This document shows positions 25,864 through 34,819 of a stretch of DNA of 64,000 nt, one piece after another. Each line of letters opens with the position of its first letter. Position 1 is the first letter of the stretch. Source of the stretch: Streptomyces subrutilus (GTDB taxonomy: Bacteria > Actinomycetota > Actinomycetes > Streptomycetales > Streptomycetaceae). Under the pieces are notes generated by a model. The model worked only from the letters and a program-made list of their open reading frames with translations. It was not told where the DNA came from and made no database searches. The position numbers and the translations under genes were made by a program. The stretch is taken from the NCBI RefSeq assembly GCF_008704535.1, contig NZ_CP023701.1:5436001-5500000 (forward strand), read 5' to 3'.

Positions 25864-26930
25864 GGCAGATCCTGTTCGCCGGAGTCATCGGACTCTTCCT
25901 CACGCTGGTCGGCACCCCGCTGCTGATCAAGGGTCTGGCCCGCAAGGGCTACGGCCAGTTCATCCGCGACGACGGCCCCCGCGGCCACGCCGGGAAGAAG
26001 GGCACGCCCACCATGGGTGGCATCTCCTTCATCCTGGCCACGCTCGTCGCGTACGCCCTCACCAAGGTGATCACGTCCAGCCAGCCCACCTTCTCGGGCC
26101 TGCTCGTGCTCTTCCTGATGGCGGGCATGGGCCTGGTCGGCTTCCTCGACGACTACATCAAGATCGTCAAGCAGCGCTCGCTCGGTCTGCGCGCCAAGGC
26201 CAAGATGGCCGGCCAGCTGATCGTCGGCATCGCCTTCGCGGTCCTCGCGCTCCAGTTCTCCGACAAGCGCGGGCTGACCCCGGCCTCCACCCGGCTCTCG
26301 TTCGTCACCGACTTCGGCTGGTCCATCGGCCCGGTGCTGTTCGTCGTCTGGGCGCTGTTCATGATCCTGGCCATGTCCAACGGCGTGAACCTGACGGACG
26401 GTCTGGACGGCCTGGCCACCGGCGCGGCCGTGATGGTCTTCGGCGCCTACACCTTCATCGGCGTCTGGCAGTACCAGGAGTCGTGCGCCAACGCGCAGAC
26501 CCTGACCAACCCCAACGCCTGTTTCGAGGTCCGAGATCCGCTGGACCTCGCGGTCGTCGCCTCCGCCCTGATGGGCGCCTGCTTCGGCTTCCTGTGGTGG
26601 AACACCTCGCCCGCCAAGATCTTCATGGGCGACACCGGCTCGCTCGCCCTGGGCGGCGCCCTCGCCGGCCTCGCGATCTGCTCCCGCACGGAGTTCCTGA
26701 TCGCCCTGCTCGGCGGCCTCTTCGTCCTCATCACCATGTCGGTCGTCATCCAGGTCGGTTCCTTCAAGCTGACCGGGAAGCGCGTCTTCCGGATGGCCCC
26801 GCTCCAACACCACTTCGAACTCAAGGGGTGGTCCGAAGTCCTTGTGGTGGTCCGCTTCTGGATCATCCAGGGCATGTGCGTGATCGTGGGCCTCGGACTC
26901 TTCTACGCGGGATGGGCAGCCGACAAGTGA
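25860..26930 (+). CDS. mraY: Phospho-MurNAc-pentapeptide translocase
   Basis: A 356-aa integral membrane enzyme with about ten helices. It transfers phospho-MurNAc-pentapeptide to undecaprenyl phosphate, making lipid I. Conserved sites are GHAGKKGTPTMGG (about 42-54), FLDDYIKIVKQRSLGL with the catalytic Asp pair, NGVNLTDGLDGLATG, WWNTSPAKIFMGDTGSLALG and LQHHFELKGWSE (His cluster). Length is typical. The ATG overlaps the murF stop (ATGA). Confidence 0.96.
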   Translation: MRQILFAGVIGLFLTLVGTPLLIKGLARKGYGQFIRDDGPRGHAGKKGTPTMGGISFILATLVAYALTKVITSSQPTFSGLLVLFLMAGMGLVGFLDDYIKIVKQRSLGLRAKAKMAGQLIVGIAFAVLALQFSDKRGLTPASTRLSFVTDFGWSIGPVLFVVWALFMILAMSNGVNLTDGLDGLATGAAVMVFGAYTFIGVWQYQESCANAQTLTNPNACFEVRDPLDLAVVASALMGACFGFLWWNTSPAKIFMGDTGSLALGGALAGLAICSRTEFLIALLGGLFVLITMSVVIQVGSFKLTGKRVFRMAPLQHHFELKGWSEVLVVVRFWIIQGMCVIVGLGLFYAGWAADK

Positions 26931-28339
26931 CCTCCTGGCACGGCAGGAACATCACCGTCGCCGGCCTCGGCGTGAGCGGCGTCAGCGCCGCCCGCGCCCT
27001 GGCCGGCCTCGGCGCGTCGGTGACCGTCGTCGACGGCGGCGACGGCGAGGGCCACCGGGCCCGCGCGGCCGAGCTGCGGGACGCGGGCATCGACGTGCGC
27101 CTCGGCGACGCCGAGCACCTCCCGGAGGGGACCGACCTGGTCGTCACCTCGCCCGGCTGGAAGCCCGACAGCCCCCTCTTCGCGGCCGCCGCGAAGGCCG
27201 GCGTCGAGGTCGTCGGGGACGTGGAGATCGCCTGGCGGCTGCGCGGCGAGAACGCCGCCCCCTGGCTGGCCGTCACCGGCACCAACGGCAAGACCACCAC
27301 CACCCAGATGCTGGCCTCGATCCTGCGGGCCGCGGGGCTGCGCACCGCCGCCGTGGGCAACATCGGCACCCCCATCGTCGACGTGGTGCTCGACGAGGGC
27401 GCGTACGACGTCCTCGCCGTCGAACTCTCCAGCTACCAGCTGCACTGGGCGCCCTCACTGCGCGTCCACTCCGCGGCCGTGCTCAACCTGGCCCCGGACC
27501 ACCTCGACTGGCACGGCTCCATGGAGGCGTACGCCGCCGACAAGGGCCGCATCTACGAGGGCAACACGGTCGCCTGCGTCTACAACGCCGCCGACGCGGC
27601 CACCGAGGCCCTGGTGGTCGAGGCGGACGTGGAGGAGGGCTGCCGGGCGATCGGCTTCACCCTCGGCGCCCCCGGCCCCTCCATGCTCGGCGTGGTCGAC
27701 GGCATCCTCGTCGACCGGGCCTTCGTGGAGAACCGGCAGAAGAACGCCCAGGAGCTGGCGCACGTCGAGGACGTCAACCCGCCCGCCCCGCACAACATCG
27801 CCAACGCGCTCGCCGCCGCGGCCCTGGCCCGCGCCTTCGGCGTGGAGCCCCGCGCGGTCCGCGACGGCCTGCGCGACTTCCGGCCGGACGCCCACCGGGT
27901 CGCCCACGTGGCCGAGGTGGCCGGGATCGCGTACGTCGACGACTCCAAGGCCACCAACACGCACGCCGCCGAGGCCTCCCTGGCAGCCTTCGAGCCGGTG
28001 GTCTGGATCGCCGGCGGCCTCGCCAAGGGCGCGACCTTCGACGAGCTCGTGCGGAAGTCGGCGAAGCGGCTGCGCGCCGTGGTGCTGATCGGCGCCGACC
28101 GGGCGCTGATCGCCGAGGCGCTGGCGCGACACGCCCCCGAGGTCCCGGTCACCGACCTCGACCGGACCGACACTGGGGCGATGTCCGCGGCGGTGCGGGA
28201 AGCGGCCCGGCTCGCCGAGCCCGGCGACACGGTCCTGCTGGCGCCGGCCTGCGCATCGATGGACATGTTCGCGAACTACAACAAGCGTGGGGACGCGTTC
28301 GCCGACGCGGTGCGCGAACTGGCCGAAGAGACGGCCTAG
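26927..28339 (+). CDS. murD: UDP-MurNAc-L-alanine:D-glutamate ligase
   Basis: A 470-aa Mur ligase adding D-Glu to UDP-MurNAc-L-Ala. The N-terminal UDP-binding Rossmann motif is VAGLGVSGVSAARAL, the ATP loop is VTGTNGKTTTTQMLASIL, followed by ELSSYQLHW, NLAPDHLDWHGS, HNIANALAA and the C-terminal DDSKATNTHAAEASL. All catalytic elements are present. GTG at 26927 overlaps the mraY stop (GTGA). The ATG at 26912 is in frame and would add five residues. Confidence 0.95.
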   Translation: MTSWHGRNITVAGLGVSGVSAARALAGLGASVTVVDGGDGEGHRARAAELRDAGIDVRLGDAEHLPEGTDLVVTSPGWKPDSPLFAAAAKAGVEVVGDVEIAWRLRGENAAPWLAVTGTNGKTTTTQMLASILRAAGLRTAAVGNIGTPIVDVVLDEGAYDVLAVELSSYQLHWAPSLRVHSAAVLNLAPDHLDWHGSMEAYAADKGRIYEGNTVACVYNAADAATEALVVEADVEEGCRAIGFTLGAPGPSMLGVVDGILVDRAFVENRQKNAQELAHVEDVNPPAPHNIANALAAAALARAFGVEPRAVRDGLRDFRPDAHRVAHVAEVAGIAYVDDSKATNTHAAEASLAAFEPVVWIAGGLAKGATFDELVRKSAKRLRAVVLIGADRALIAEALARHAPEVPVTDLDRTDTGAMSAAVREAARLAEPGDTVLLAPACASMDMFANYNKRGDAFADAVRELAEETA

Positions 28340-28409
28340 GTCGAAGGCTCCGGGACAGGTTCCCTCCGGCCGGCTGCTCGCCTCGTACGAGTGGAGGGGA
28401 AGATCACAG

Positions 28410-29771
28410 ATGCCGGCCAAGCAGATGCTGCCGGGGCGGCGGCCGTCCGCCCTCAGGGCGCAGGGCCGCAAGCGTCCGGCGGCGGGCCCGAAGCGGCCCG
28501 CCGGACGCGGGCCGCTGGGCCGGTTCCGGGGCGCGCAGCAGCAGGTGCGCAGGGCCTGGGACCGTCCGCTCACGGCGTACTACCTGATTTTCGGCAGTTC
28601 GCTGCTGATCACCGTGCTGGGCCTGGTGATGGTCTACTCGGCCTCCATGATCAAGGCCCTGCAGCTCGGCCTCGGTGACGCCTACTTCTTCAAGAAGCAG
28701 TTCCTGGCCGCGCTGATCGGCACCGTGCTGATGCTCGTCGCCTCCCGGATGCCGGTCTCGCTGCACCGGGCGCTGTCCTACCCGGTGCTCGCGGGAACCC
28801 TCTTCCTGATGGCCCTGGTCCAGGTCCCCGGGATAGGGGTGTCGATCAACGGCAACCAGAATTGGATCTCCCTTGGCGGTCCGTTCATGCTCCAGCCCAG
28901 TGAGTTCGGCAAGCTGGCCCTGATCCTGTGGGGCGCCGACCTGCTGGCGCGCAAGGGCGACAAGGGGCTGCTCAGCCAGTGGAAGCACCTGCTGGTGCCG
29001 CTGGTCCCGGTGGCCTTCCTGCTGCTCGGACTGATCATGCTGGGCGGGGACATGGGCACCGCGATGATCCTCGGTGCCATCCTGTTCGGCCTGCTCTGGC
29101 TCGCGGGCGCGCCCACCCGGCTGTTCGTGGGCGTACTGGCCTTCGCGGGTGTGATCGTCGCACTATTGATCAAGACCAGTCCGCACCGCATGGACCGGCT
29201 GGAGTGCATCGGCGCGACGGATCCGGGCAGGAACGACCTGTGCTGGCAGGCCGTGCACGGGATCTACGCCCTGGCCTCCGGCGGATGGTTCGGTTCCGGC
29301 CTGGGCGCCAGTGTGGAAAAATGGGGACAACTACCCGAAGCCCACACCGACTTCATCTTCGCCATCACCGGGGAGGAACTGGGTCTGGCGGGGACGCTGT
29401 CGGTCCTCGCCCTGTTCGCGGCTCTAGGCTATGCGGGTATCCGCGTGGCCGGACGCACGGAGGACTCCTTCGTACGGTTTGCCGCGGGAGGCGTGACCAC
29501 CTGGATCACGGCGCAGGCCGTGATCAACATCGGTGCGGTGCTCGGCCTGCTGCCGATCGCCGGAGTCCCGCTCCCGCTGTTCTCCTACGGGGGGTCGGCC
29601 CTGCTGCCGACGATGTTCGCGGTCGGACTGCTCATCGCGTTCGCGCGGGAGGAGCCGGCGGCACGCGCGGCCCTCGCGATGCGGCAGCCGAAGAGCGGCT
29701 GGCGGCGGAGCGGGGTGAGATGGAAATCGATGAGACGGCGCGTCAAGAAGCGTCCGTCCGGAGAGCGGTGA
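28410..29771 (+). CDS. ftsW: Septal peptidoglycan polymerase FtsW (SEDS)
   Basis: A 453-aa SEDS glycosyltransferase that polymerises lipid II at the septum with FtsI. A basic N-terminal extension of about 50 residues precedes ten predicted helices. SEDS signatures include GNQNWISLGGPFMLQPSEFGKLAL, GLGASVEKWGQLPEAHTDFIFAITGEELG (given as the segment near 305-333, with key residues K, P, E, H, D, F), and PLPLFSYGGSALLPTMFAVG near the C-terminus. It ends with a strongly basic tail. The ATG at 28410 has GGAGGGGA upstream. A 70-nt gap separates it from murD. Confidence 0.94.
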   Translation: MPAKQMLPGRRPSALRAQGRKRPAAGPKRPAGRGPLGRFRGAQQQVRRAWDRPLTAYYLIFGSSLLITVLGLVMVYSASMIKALQLGLGDAYFFKKQFLAALIGTVLMLVASRMPVSLHRALSYPVLAGTLFLMALVQVPGIGVSINGNQNWISLGGPFMLQPSEFGKLALILWGADLLARKGDKGLLSQWKHLLVPLVPVAFLLLGLIMLGGDMGTAMILGAILFGLLWLAGAPTRLFVGVLAFAGVIVALLIKTSPHRMDRLECIGATDPGRNDLCWQAVHGIYALASGGWFGSGLGASVEKWGQLPEAHTDFIFAITGEELGLAGTLSVLALFAALGYAGIRVAGRTEDSFVRFAAGGVTTWITAQAVINIGAVLGLLPIAGVPLPLFSYGGSALLPTMFAVGLLIAFAREEPAARAALAMRQPKSGWRRSGVRWKSMRRRVKKRPSGER

Positions 29772-29777
29772 ATTTCG

Positions 29778-30872
29778 GTGCATGTCGTACTCGCCGGTGG
29801 GGGGACCGCCGGCCACATCGAGCCGGCGCTCGCCCTCGCGGACGCCCTGCGCAGGCAGGACCCTTCAGTGGGCATCACCGCCCTCGGCACGGAGCGCGGA
29901 CTGGAGACCCGCCTGGTGCCGGAACGCGGTTACGAGCTGGGCCTGATCCCCGCCGTACCGCTGCCCCGCAAGCCCACCCCGGAGCTGATCACCGTCCCCG
30001 GGCGGCTGCGAGGCACGATCAAGGCCGCCGAGCAGATCCTCGAACGCACCAAGGCCGACTGCGTCGTCGGCTTCGGCGGCTACGTGGCGCTGCCCGGCTA
30101 CCTCGCGGCCAAGCGGCTCGGGGTGCCGATCATCGTCCACGAGGCCAACGCCCGGCCGGGACTGGCCAACAAGATCGGCTCGCGCTACGCCCACGCCGTC
30201 GCGGTCTCCACCCCCGACAGCAAGCTGCGCGGCGCCCGCTACGTGGGCATCCCGCTGCGCCGCACGATCTCCACCCTCGACCGGGCCGCCGTCCGACCCG
30301 AGGCGCGCGCCGCGTTCGGCCTGGATCCCAACCTGCCGACCCTGCTGGTCTCCGGCGGCTCGCAGGGCGCCCGCCGCCTCAACGAGGTCATCCAGCAGGT
30401 CGCTCCGACCCTCCAGCGCTCCGGGATCCAGATCCTGCACGCGGTCGGGCCGAAGAACGAACTGCCGCGTGTCGACAACATGCCCGGGATGCCGCCTTAT
30501 GTGCCGGTACCGTACGTGGACCGGATGGACCTCGCGTACGCCGCCGCGGACATGATGCTGTGCCGCGCGGGGGCGATGACCGTCGCCGAACTGTCCGCCG
30601 TCGGGCTGCCCGCCGCCTACGTACCGTTGCCGATCGGCAACGGCGAACAGCGGCTCAACGCCCAGCCGGTGGTCAAGGCCGGCGGCGGCCTGCTCGTGGA
30701 CGACGCGGAGCTGACCCCCGAGTGGGTGCTCAGCCAGGTCCTCCCGGTGCTGTCCGACCCGCACCGCCTGTACGAGATGTCCCGCGCCGCCGGAGAGTTC
30801 GGCCGCCGGGACGCCGACGAGCTGCTGGTCGGCATGGTGTACGAGGCGATCGCAGCGCACAGGAACCGCTAA
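29778..30872 (+). CDS. murG: UDP-GlcNAc:lipid I GlcNAc transferase
   Basis: A 364-aa GT-B glycosyltransferase that adds GlcNAc to lipid I on the inner membrane face, giving lipid II. The N-terminal G-loop is VLAGGGTAGHIEPALALADAL (positions 4-24, with His14). It continues with GFGGYVALPGYLAA, HEANARPGLANK, the donor-site LVSGGSQGARRLNE and CRAGAMTVAELSAVGLPAAYVPLP. GTG at 29778 lies 6 nt after the ftsW stop. A second MurG-like gene occurs at 46944-48125; this one is the dcw copy and the expected essential enzyme. Confidence 0.95.
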   Translation: MHVVLAGGGTAGHIEPALALADALRRQDPSVGITALGTERGLETRLVPERGYELGLIPAVPLPRKPTPELITVPGRLRGTIKAAEQILERTKADCVVGFGGYVALPGYLAAKRLGVPIIVHEANARPGLANKIGSRYAHAVAVSTPDSKLRGARYVGIPLRRTISTLDRAAVRPEARAAFGLDPNLPTLLVSGGSQGARRLNEVIQQVAPTLQRSGIQILHAVGPKNELPRVDNMPGMPPYVPVPYVDRMDLAYAAADMMLCRAGAMTVAELSAVGLPAAYVPLPIGNGEQRLNAQPVVKAGGGLLVDDAELTPEWVLSQVLPVLSDPHRLYEMSRAAGEFGRRDADELLVGMVYEAIAAHRNR

Positions 30873-30888
30873 CGCAGGAGGCACAGGA

Positions 30889-31734
30889 GTGGCCGGAGCG
30901 ACGACCGCACCACGCGGCACCCCGGGTTCCGGCGGCTCGCCCCGCAAGGGCCCGGACTCGCCCGGGCGCCCCGGCGCCCCCAAGCCGCCCGCGCCGTCAC
31001 GGCGCTCCGGCCCGCGGGGCCCCGGCGGACGCGTCCGCCGGGGCCCCGTCCTGGCCGCACTCGTGGCCGCGGCACTGCTCGCCGGGGGCGGCACCTGGGT
31101 GCTCTACGGCTCCTCGTGGCTCCGCGTCGAGAAGGTCACGGCCGCCGGGACCGAGGTGCTCACTGCCGAACAGGTGCTCGCCGCGGCGGCCGTACCGGTC
31201 GGCGCGCCCCTGGTGAGCGTGGACACCGACGAGATCGAAAGCCGCGTCAGGGGCCGGCTGCCCCGCATCGATTCGGTCGATGTGGTGCGGGCCTGGCCGC
31301 ACGGAATCGGGCTGAAAGTGACGGAACGCAAACCCGTCCTGCTCATCAAAAAGGGCAGCGACTTCGTGGAAGTGGACGCATCCGGTGTGCGATTCGACAC
31401 GGTGGTGAAAGCACCCGCGGGCGTGCCCGTGCTCGAATTGAACGCGGGACGGTCCCCGAGCGCCCGCCGCTTCGACGAGGAGCGGCTGCTGCACGAGGCC
31501 GTGCTCGTCGCGGGCTCGCTCCAGCCGGCCGTCGCCAAGGAGACCGTGCAGGTCAAGGTGGGTTCCTACGACTCGGTCGTGCTGGAGCTGACGCGCGGCC
31601 GCACGGTGGCGTGGGGGAGCGGCGAACAGAGTGACGCGAAGGGGCGGGCACTGACCGCTTTGCTGAAAGCCGCGCCCAAGGCCGGTCACTTCGACGTGAG
31701 CGTCCCCACCGCCCCTGCGGTGTCCGGGAGTTGA
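30889..31734 (+). CDS. ftsQ: Cell division protein FtsQ
   Basis: A 281-aa bitopic divisome protein. A Pro/Gly/Arg-rich cytoplasmic region of about 45 residues precedes one transmembrane helix (about 50-70). The POTRA domain begins at SSWLRVEKVTAAGTEVLTAEQV and includes PLVSVDTDEIESRVRGRLPR and the KVTERKPVLLI strand. A C-terminal beta domain follows. AGGAGG lies 7 nt before the GTG start. The 279 nt downstream contain the ftsZ promoters. Confidence 0.92.
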   Translation: MAGATTAPRGTPGSGGSPRKGPDSPGRPGAPKPPAPSRRSGPRGPGGRVRRGPVLAALVAAALLAGGGTWVLYGSSWLRVEKVTAAGTEVLTAEQVLAAAAVPVGAPLVSVDTDEIESRVRGRLPRIDSVDVVRAWPHGIGLKVTERKPVLLIKKGSDFVEVDASGVRFDTVVKAPAGVPVLELNAGRSPSARRFDEERLLHEAVLVAGSLQPAVAKETVQVKVGSYDSVVLELTRGRTVAWGSGEQSDAKGRALTALLKAAPKAGHFDVSVPTAPAVSGS

Positions 31735-31762
31735 CGTCGGGTCGAACAGCGGCGCACCCTGG

Positions 31763-31793
31763 TTGGCCAGCGATACGGGTGATCACATAGGGT
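31763..31793 (+). promoter_or_regulatory. ftsZ promoter candidate 1
   Basis: TTGGCC (31763-31768), 19-nt spacer, TAGGGT (31788-31793). This is the most upstream promoter-like element in the ftsQ-ftsZ gap. Confidence 0.5.
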
Positions 31794-31815
31794 GAAAAGA
31801 AAAACGGGAGGTTCG

Positions 31816-31834
31816 GCGTGTTCGTTGAACACGC
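31816..31834 (+). promoter_or_regulatory. Inverted repeat over the -35 of ftsZ promoter 2
   Basis: GCGTGTTC-GTT-GAACACGC, with perfect 8-bp arms. It includes the -35 hexamer of promoter 2, so a protein bound here would control that promoter. Confidence 0.5.
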
Positions 31835-31854
31835 GCTACTTGTCGACTTAGTGT
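31825..31854 (+). promoter_or_regulatory. ftsZ promoter candidate 2
   Basis: TTGAAC (31825-31830), 18-nt spacer, TAGTGT (31849-31854). The -35 lies inside the inverted repeat 31816-31834. Confidence 0.55.
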
Positions 31855-31886
31855 CCTGTTCGGAAGAGTCCAAGGAACAGACACAC

Positions 31887-31913
31887 CCCTCACCCTAAAC
31901 TTCAGGGTGAGGG
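31887..31913 (+). promoter_or_regulatory. Perfect inverted repeat in the ftsZ leader
   Basis: CCCTCACCCT and its exact complement separated by AAACTTC. The arms contain TCACCC and GGGTGA, which match BldD-type half-sites (TNACNC/GNGTNA) but at wider spacing. A -10-like TAAACT (31896-31901) overlaps the loop. It could be an operator, an RNA hairpin, or both. Confidence 0.5.
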
Positions 31914-32013
31914 TTCGGGTCGGCGCGTTGGAACCGTCCCTATTTCGGCATCAGTCGTCGCAACGCAGGCCCGCGAGGCGGCGACACGTAACTCGAGGCG
32001 AGAGGCCTTCGAC

Positions 32014-33219
32014 GTGGCAGCACCGCAGAACTACCTCGCAGTCATCAAGGTCATCGGTGTCGGCGGCGGTGGTGTCAATGCCATCAACCGAATGATCGAG
32101 GTCGGTCTCAAGGGCGTCGAGTTCATCGCCATCAACACGGACGCCCAGGCGCTGTTGATGAGCGACGCCGACGTCAAGCTCGACGTCGGCCGCGAACTCA
32201 CCCGGGGCCTCGGCGCCGGCGCGAACCCGGCCGTCGGCCGCAAGGCGGCAGAGGACCACCGCGAGGAGATCGAGGAGGTCCTCAAGGGGGCCGACATGGT
32301 CTTCGTGACCGCCGGTGAGGGCGGTGGCACCGGTACCGGCGGCGCACCCGTCGTCGCCAACATCGCACGCTCGCTGGGCGCCCTGACGATCGGTGTGGTC
32401 ACCCGGCCGTTCACCTTCGAGGGCCGGCGCCGCGCGAACCAGGCGGAGGACGGCATCGCCGAGCTCCGCGAAGAGGTCGACACCCTCATCGTCATCCCCA
32501 ACGACCGCCTGCTGTCCATCTCCGACCGCCAGGTCAGCGTGCTGGACGCCTTCAAGTCGGCCGACCAGGTCCTGCTGTCCGGCGTCCAGGGCATCACCGA
32601 TCTGATCACCACACCGGGTCTGATCAACCTCGACTTCGCGGACGTCAAGTCCGTGATGTCCGAGGCGGGCTCGGCCCTCATGGGCATCGGCTCGGCCCGC
32701 GGCGACGACCGCGCGGTGGCCGCGGCCGAGATGGCGATCTCCTCGCCGCTGCTGGAGGCGTCCATCGACGGCGCCCGCGGCGTGCTGCTCTCCATCTCGG
32801 GCGGCTCGGACCTCGGTCTCTTCGAGATCAACGAGGCCGCGCAGCTCGTGAGCGAGGCGGCGCACCCCGAGGCGAACATCATCTTCGGCGCCGTCATCGA
32901 CGACGCGCTCGGCGACGAGGTACGGGTCACCGTCATCGCGGCCGGGTTCGACGGCGGACAGCCCCCGGCCCGCCGGGACAACGTCATCGGCGCCGTGTCC
33001 ACGAAGCGCGAGGAGCCGGCCCCCGCGCCGGTCCGCGCGGCCGAGCCGGTCCGGCCGGCCTTCGGCGGACTCGGTTCGGTCACCCCGCGCGAGGAGCCGC
33101 CGGCCCCGGTCGAGTCGGCGCCGGTCGAGACCCAGGCCCCCGCGCCGCAGGTCCCGACGGCCCGTCCGTACCAGGACAGCCCGGCCGAGGAACTGGATGT
33201 CCCGGACTTCTTGAAGTGA
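32014..33219 (+). CDS. ftsZ: Cell division GTPase FtsZ
   Basis: A 401-aa tubulin-like GTPase that forms the Z-ring and, in Streptomyces, the ladders of sporulation septa. The N-terminal motif is VGGGGVNAINRMI, the tubulin signature is GEGGGTGTGGAPVVA (about 103-117), and the T7 synergy loop NLDFADVKSVMS is intact. A disordered Pro/Ala/Glu linker (about 320-385) leads to the conserved C-terminal peptide ELDVPDFLK, the docking site for SepF. GTG at 32014 has GAGAGG upstream. Several promoters and inverted repeats precede it, consistent with developmental control. The start of the next gene overlaps its stop. Confidence 0.97.
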   Translation: MAAPQNYLAVIKVIGVGGGGVNAINRMIEVGLKGVEFIAINTDAQALLMSDADVKLDVGRELTRGLGAGANPAVGRKAAEDHREEIEEVLKGADMVFVTAGEGGGTGTGGAPVVANIARSLGALTIGVVTRPFTFEGRRRANQAEDGIAELREEVDTLIVIPNDRLLSISDRQVSVLDAFKSADQVLLSGVQGITDLITTPGLINLDFADVKSVMSEAGSALMGIGSARGDDRAVAAAEMAISSPLLEASIDGARGVLLSISGGSDLGLFEINEAAQLVSEAAHPEANIIFGAVIDDALGDEVRVTVIAAGFDGGQPPARRDNVIGAVSTKREEPAPAPVRAAEPVRPAFGGLGSVTPREEPPAPVESAPVETQAPAPQVPTARPYQDSPAEELDVPDFLK

Positions 33220-33950
33220 CACCGGAGCAGCACCACGTGGGCGGCGCCCACTTCGCCTTCACCGACCGGTGGGGCGGAGTGAGCGCCGTTCCGTACTCGG
33301 AGCTCAACCTCGGCGGCGCGGTCGGAGACGACCCGGCCGCCGTTCTCGCGAACCGGGCCGGGGCGGCGCGGTCGCTGGGCCTCGGTCCGGACCGGGTGGT
33401 CTGGATGAACCAGGTGCACGGGCGGGACGTCGCGGTGGTCGACGGGCCGTGGGACTCCGAGGCCGAGATCCCCGCCGTGGACGCGGTGGTGACCGCGCGT
33501 CGGGGCCTCGCCCTCGCCGTGCTGACCGCCGACTGCACCCCGGTCCTGCTGGCCGACCCCGTCGCCGGGGTGGTGGGCGCCGCCCACGCCGGACGGCCCG
33601 GGCTGGTCGCGGGGGTGGTGCCCGCGGCCGTGGCGGCGATGGTCTCCCTCGGGGCGGAGCCCGGCCGGATCGTGGCCCACACCGGGCCCGCGGTCTGCGG
33701 ACGCTGTTACGAGGTGCCGGCCGCGATGCGCGACGAGGTCGCCGAAGTGGTCCCGGCCGCACGGGCCGAGACGAGCTGGGGCACCCCGGCCGTCGACGTG
33801 GTCGCGGGAGTGCACGCGCAGCTCGCCGGGGCGGGGGTGGTGGACGGCGGCCGTTCCGCGGTCTGCACACTGGAGTCGCGGGACCACTTCTCGTACCGCC
33901 GCGACCGGGTGACCGGGCGGCTTGCCGGATATGTCTGGTTGGACCAATAG
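33216..33950 (+). CDS. pgeF: PgeF/YfiH (YlmD) family laccase-domain protein
   Basis: A 244-aa protein of the YfiH/PgeF family, called polyphenol oxidase in older work and more recently linked to peptidoglycan editing and purine nucleoside chemistry. Metal-site residues are visible in MNQVHGRDVAVVD (His), LTADCTPVLL (Cys) and VVGAAHAGRPGLVAG (His). The usual HAGWRG is HAGRPG here, so the Trp is missing. It overlaps ftsZ by 4 nt and abuts ylmE, so it is translated with the divisome genes. Confidence 0.85.
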   Translation: MTPEQHHVGGAHFAFTDRWGGVSAVPYSELNLGGAVGDDPAAVLANRAGAARSLGLGPDRVVWMNQVHGRDVAVVDGPWDSEAEIPAVDAVVTARRGLALAVLTADCTPVLLADPVAGVVGAAHAGRPGLVAGVVPAAVAAMVSLGAEPGRIVAHTGPAVCGRCYEVPAAMRDEVAEVVPAARAETSWGTPAVDVVAGVHAQLAGAGVVDGGRSAVCTLESRDHFSYRRDRVTGRLAGYVWLDQ

Positions 33951-34670
33951 ATGACGGACCGTAAGTCGGAGCTCGCGGAGAACCTCGCGCGAGTGGAGGG
34001 GCGCATAGCGTCGGCCTGCGCGGCGGCGGGGCGCGAGCGGGGGGAGGTGACCCTCATCGTGGTCACCAAGACCTACCCGGCGAGTGACGTACGACTGCTG
34101 GCGGACCTGGGGGTCCGTCATGTGGCGGAGAATCGGGACCAGGACGCCGCCCCCAAGGCCGCGGCCTGTGCGGACCTGCCGCTCACCTGGCACTTCGTCG
34201 GTCAGTTGCAGACGAACAAGGCCCGTTCCGTGGCGGGATACGCGCACCTGGTGCAATCGGTCGACCGGCCCCGGCTGGTGACCGCCCTCTCGGCGGCCGC
34301 GGTGGCCGGCGGCCGCGAGCTCGGCTGCCTCGTGCAGATCGCGCTCGACGCGGAGTCGGGGGAGCGCGGGGCCCGCGGTGGCGCGGCGCCCGAGCAGTTG
34401 GCCGGACTCGCGGACCTCGTGGCGGATTCGCCCGGACTGCGGATCGACGGCCTGATGACCGTCGCACCTCTGTCCGGTCCGTACGCGGGCCGCGAACAGG
34501 CCGCTTTCGAGCGGCTGGTGGAATTGTCATCCCGGCTGCGCGCGGACCATCCGGCTGCCACGATGGTCTCGGCCGGAATGAGCTCGGACCTCGAACAGGC
34601 CGTGGCGGCCGGTGCGACACATGTACGCGTCGGCACTGCGGTACTCGGCGCGAGACCCAGGCTCGGGTAA
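33951..34670 (+). CDS. ylmE: YggS/YlmE-family PLP-binding protein
   Basis: A 239-aa alanine-racemase-like N-terminal-fold protein that binds pyridoxal phosphate and takes part in PLP homeostasis. The PLP lysine is K40 (LIVVTKTYPASDV). The variant AENRDQDAAPKAAAC replaces the usual GENYVQE region. PLTWHFVGQLQTNKAR, GLRIDGLMTVAP and SAGMSSDLEQAVAAGATHVRVGTA (key S, G, M, S, D; R, G, T) are standard. The ATG directly abuts the pgeF stop. Confidence 0.9.
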   Translation: MTDRKSELAENLARVEGRIASACAAAGRERGEVTLIVVTKTYPASDVRLLADLGVRHVAENRDQDAAPKAAACADLPLTWHFVGQLQTNKARSVAGYAHLVQSVDRPRLVTALSAAAVAGGRELGCLVQIALDAESGERGARGGAAPEQLAGLADLVADSPGLRIDGLMTVAPLSGPYAGREQAAFERLVELSSRLRADHPAATMVSAGMSSDLEQAVAAGATHVRVGTAVLGARPRLG

Positions 34671-34819
34671 CGTCGCGAAGAAAGTCGGACCACAGCAGAA
34701 AATATGGTCATTCCCGCTGATGGGCGGGCAGACCACGTGGATCGCGGGCAGTTGGTGACATTCGTGACACGGCGGCACCTGCGACAGGGCGATCCACCAC
34801 AGAGCGGAGGACTCAGAGA

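Noticed and set aside
31887..31913. Rho-independent terminator between ftsQ and ftsZ
   Set aside because: The inverted repeat has no T-run and lies in a promoter-rich leader close to ftsZ, so a regulatory role is more likely.
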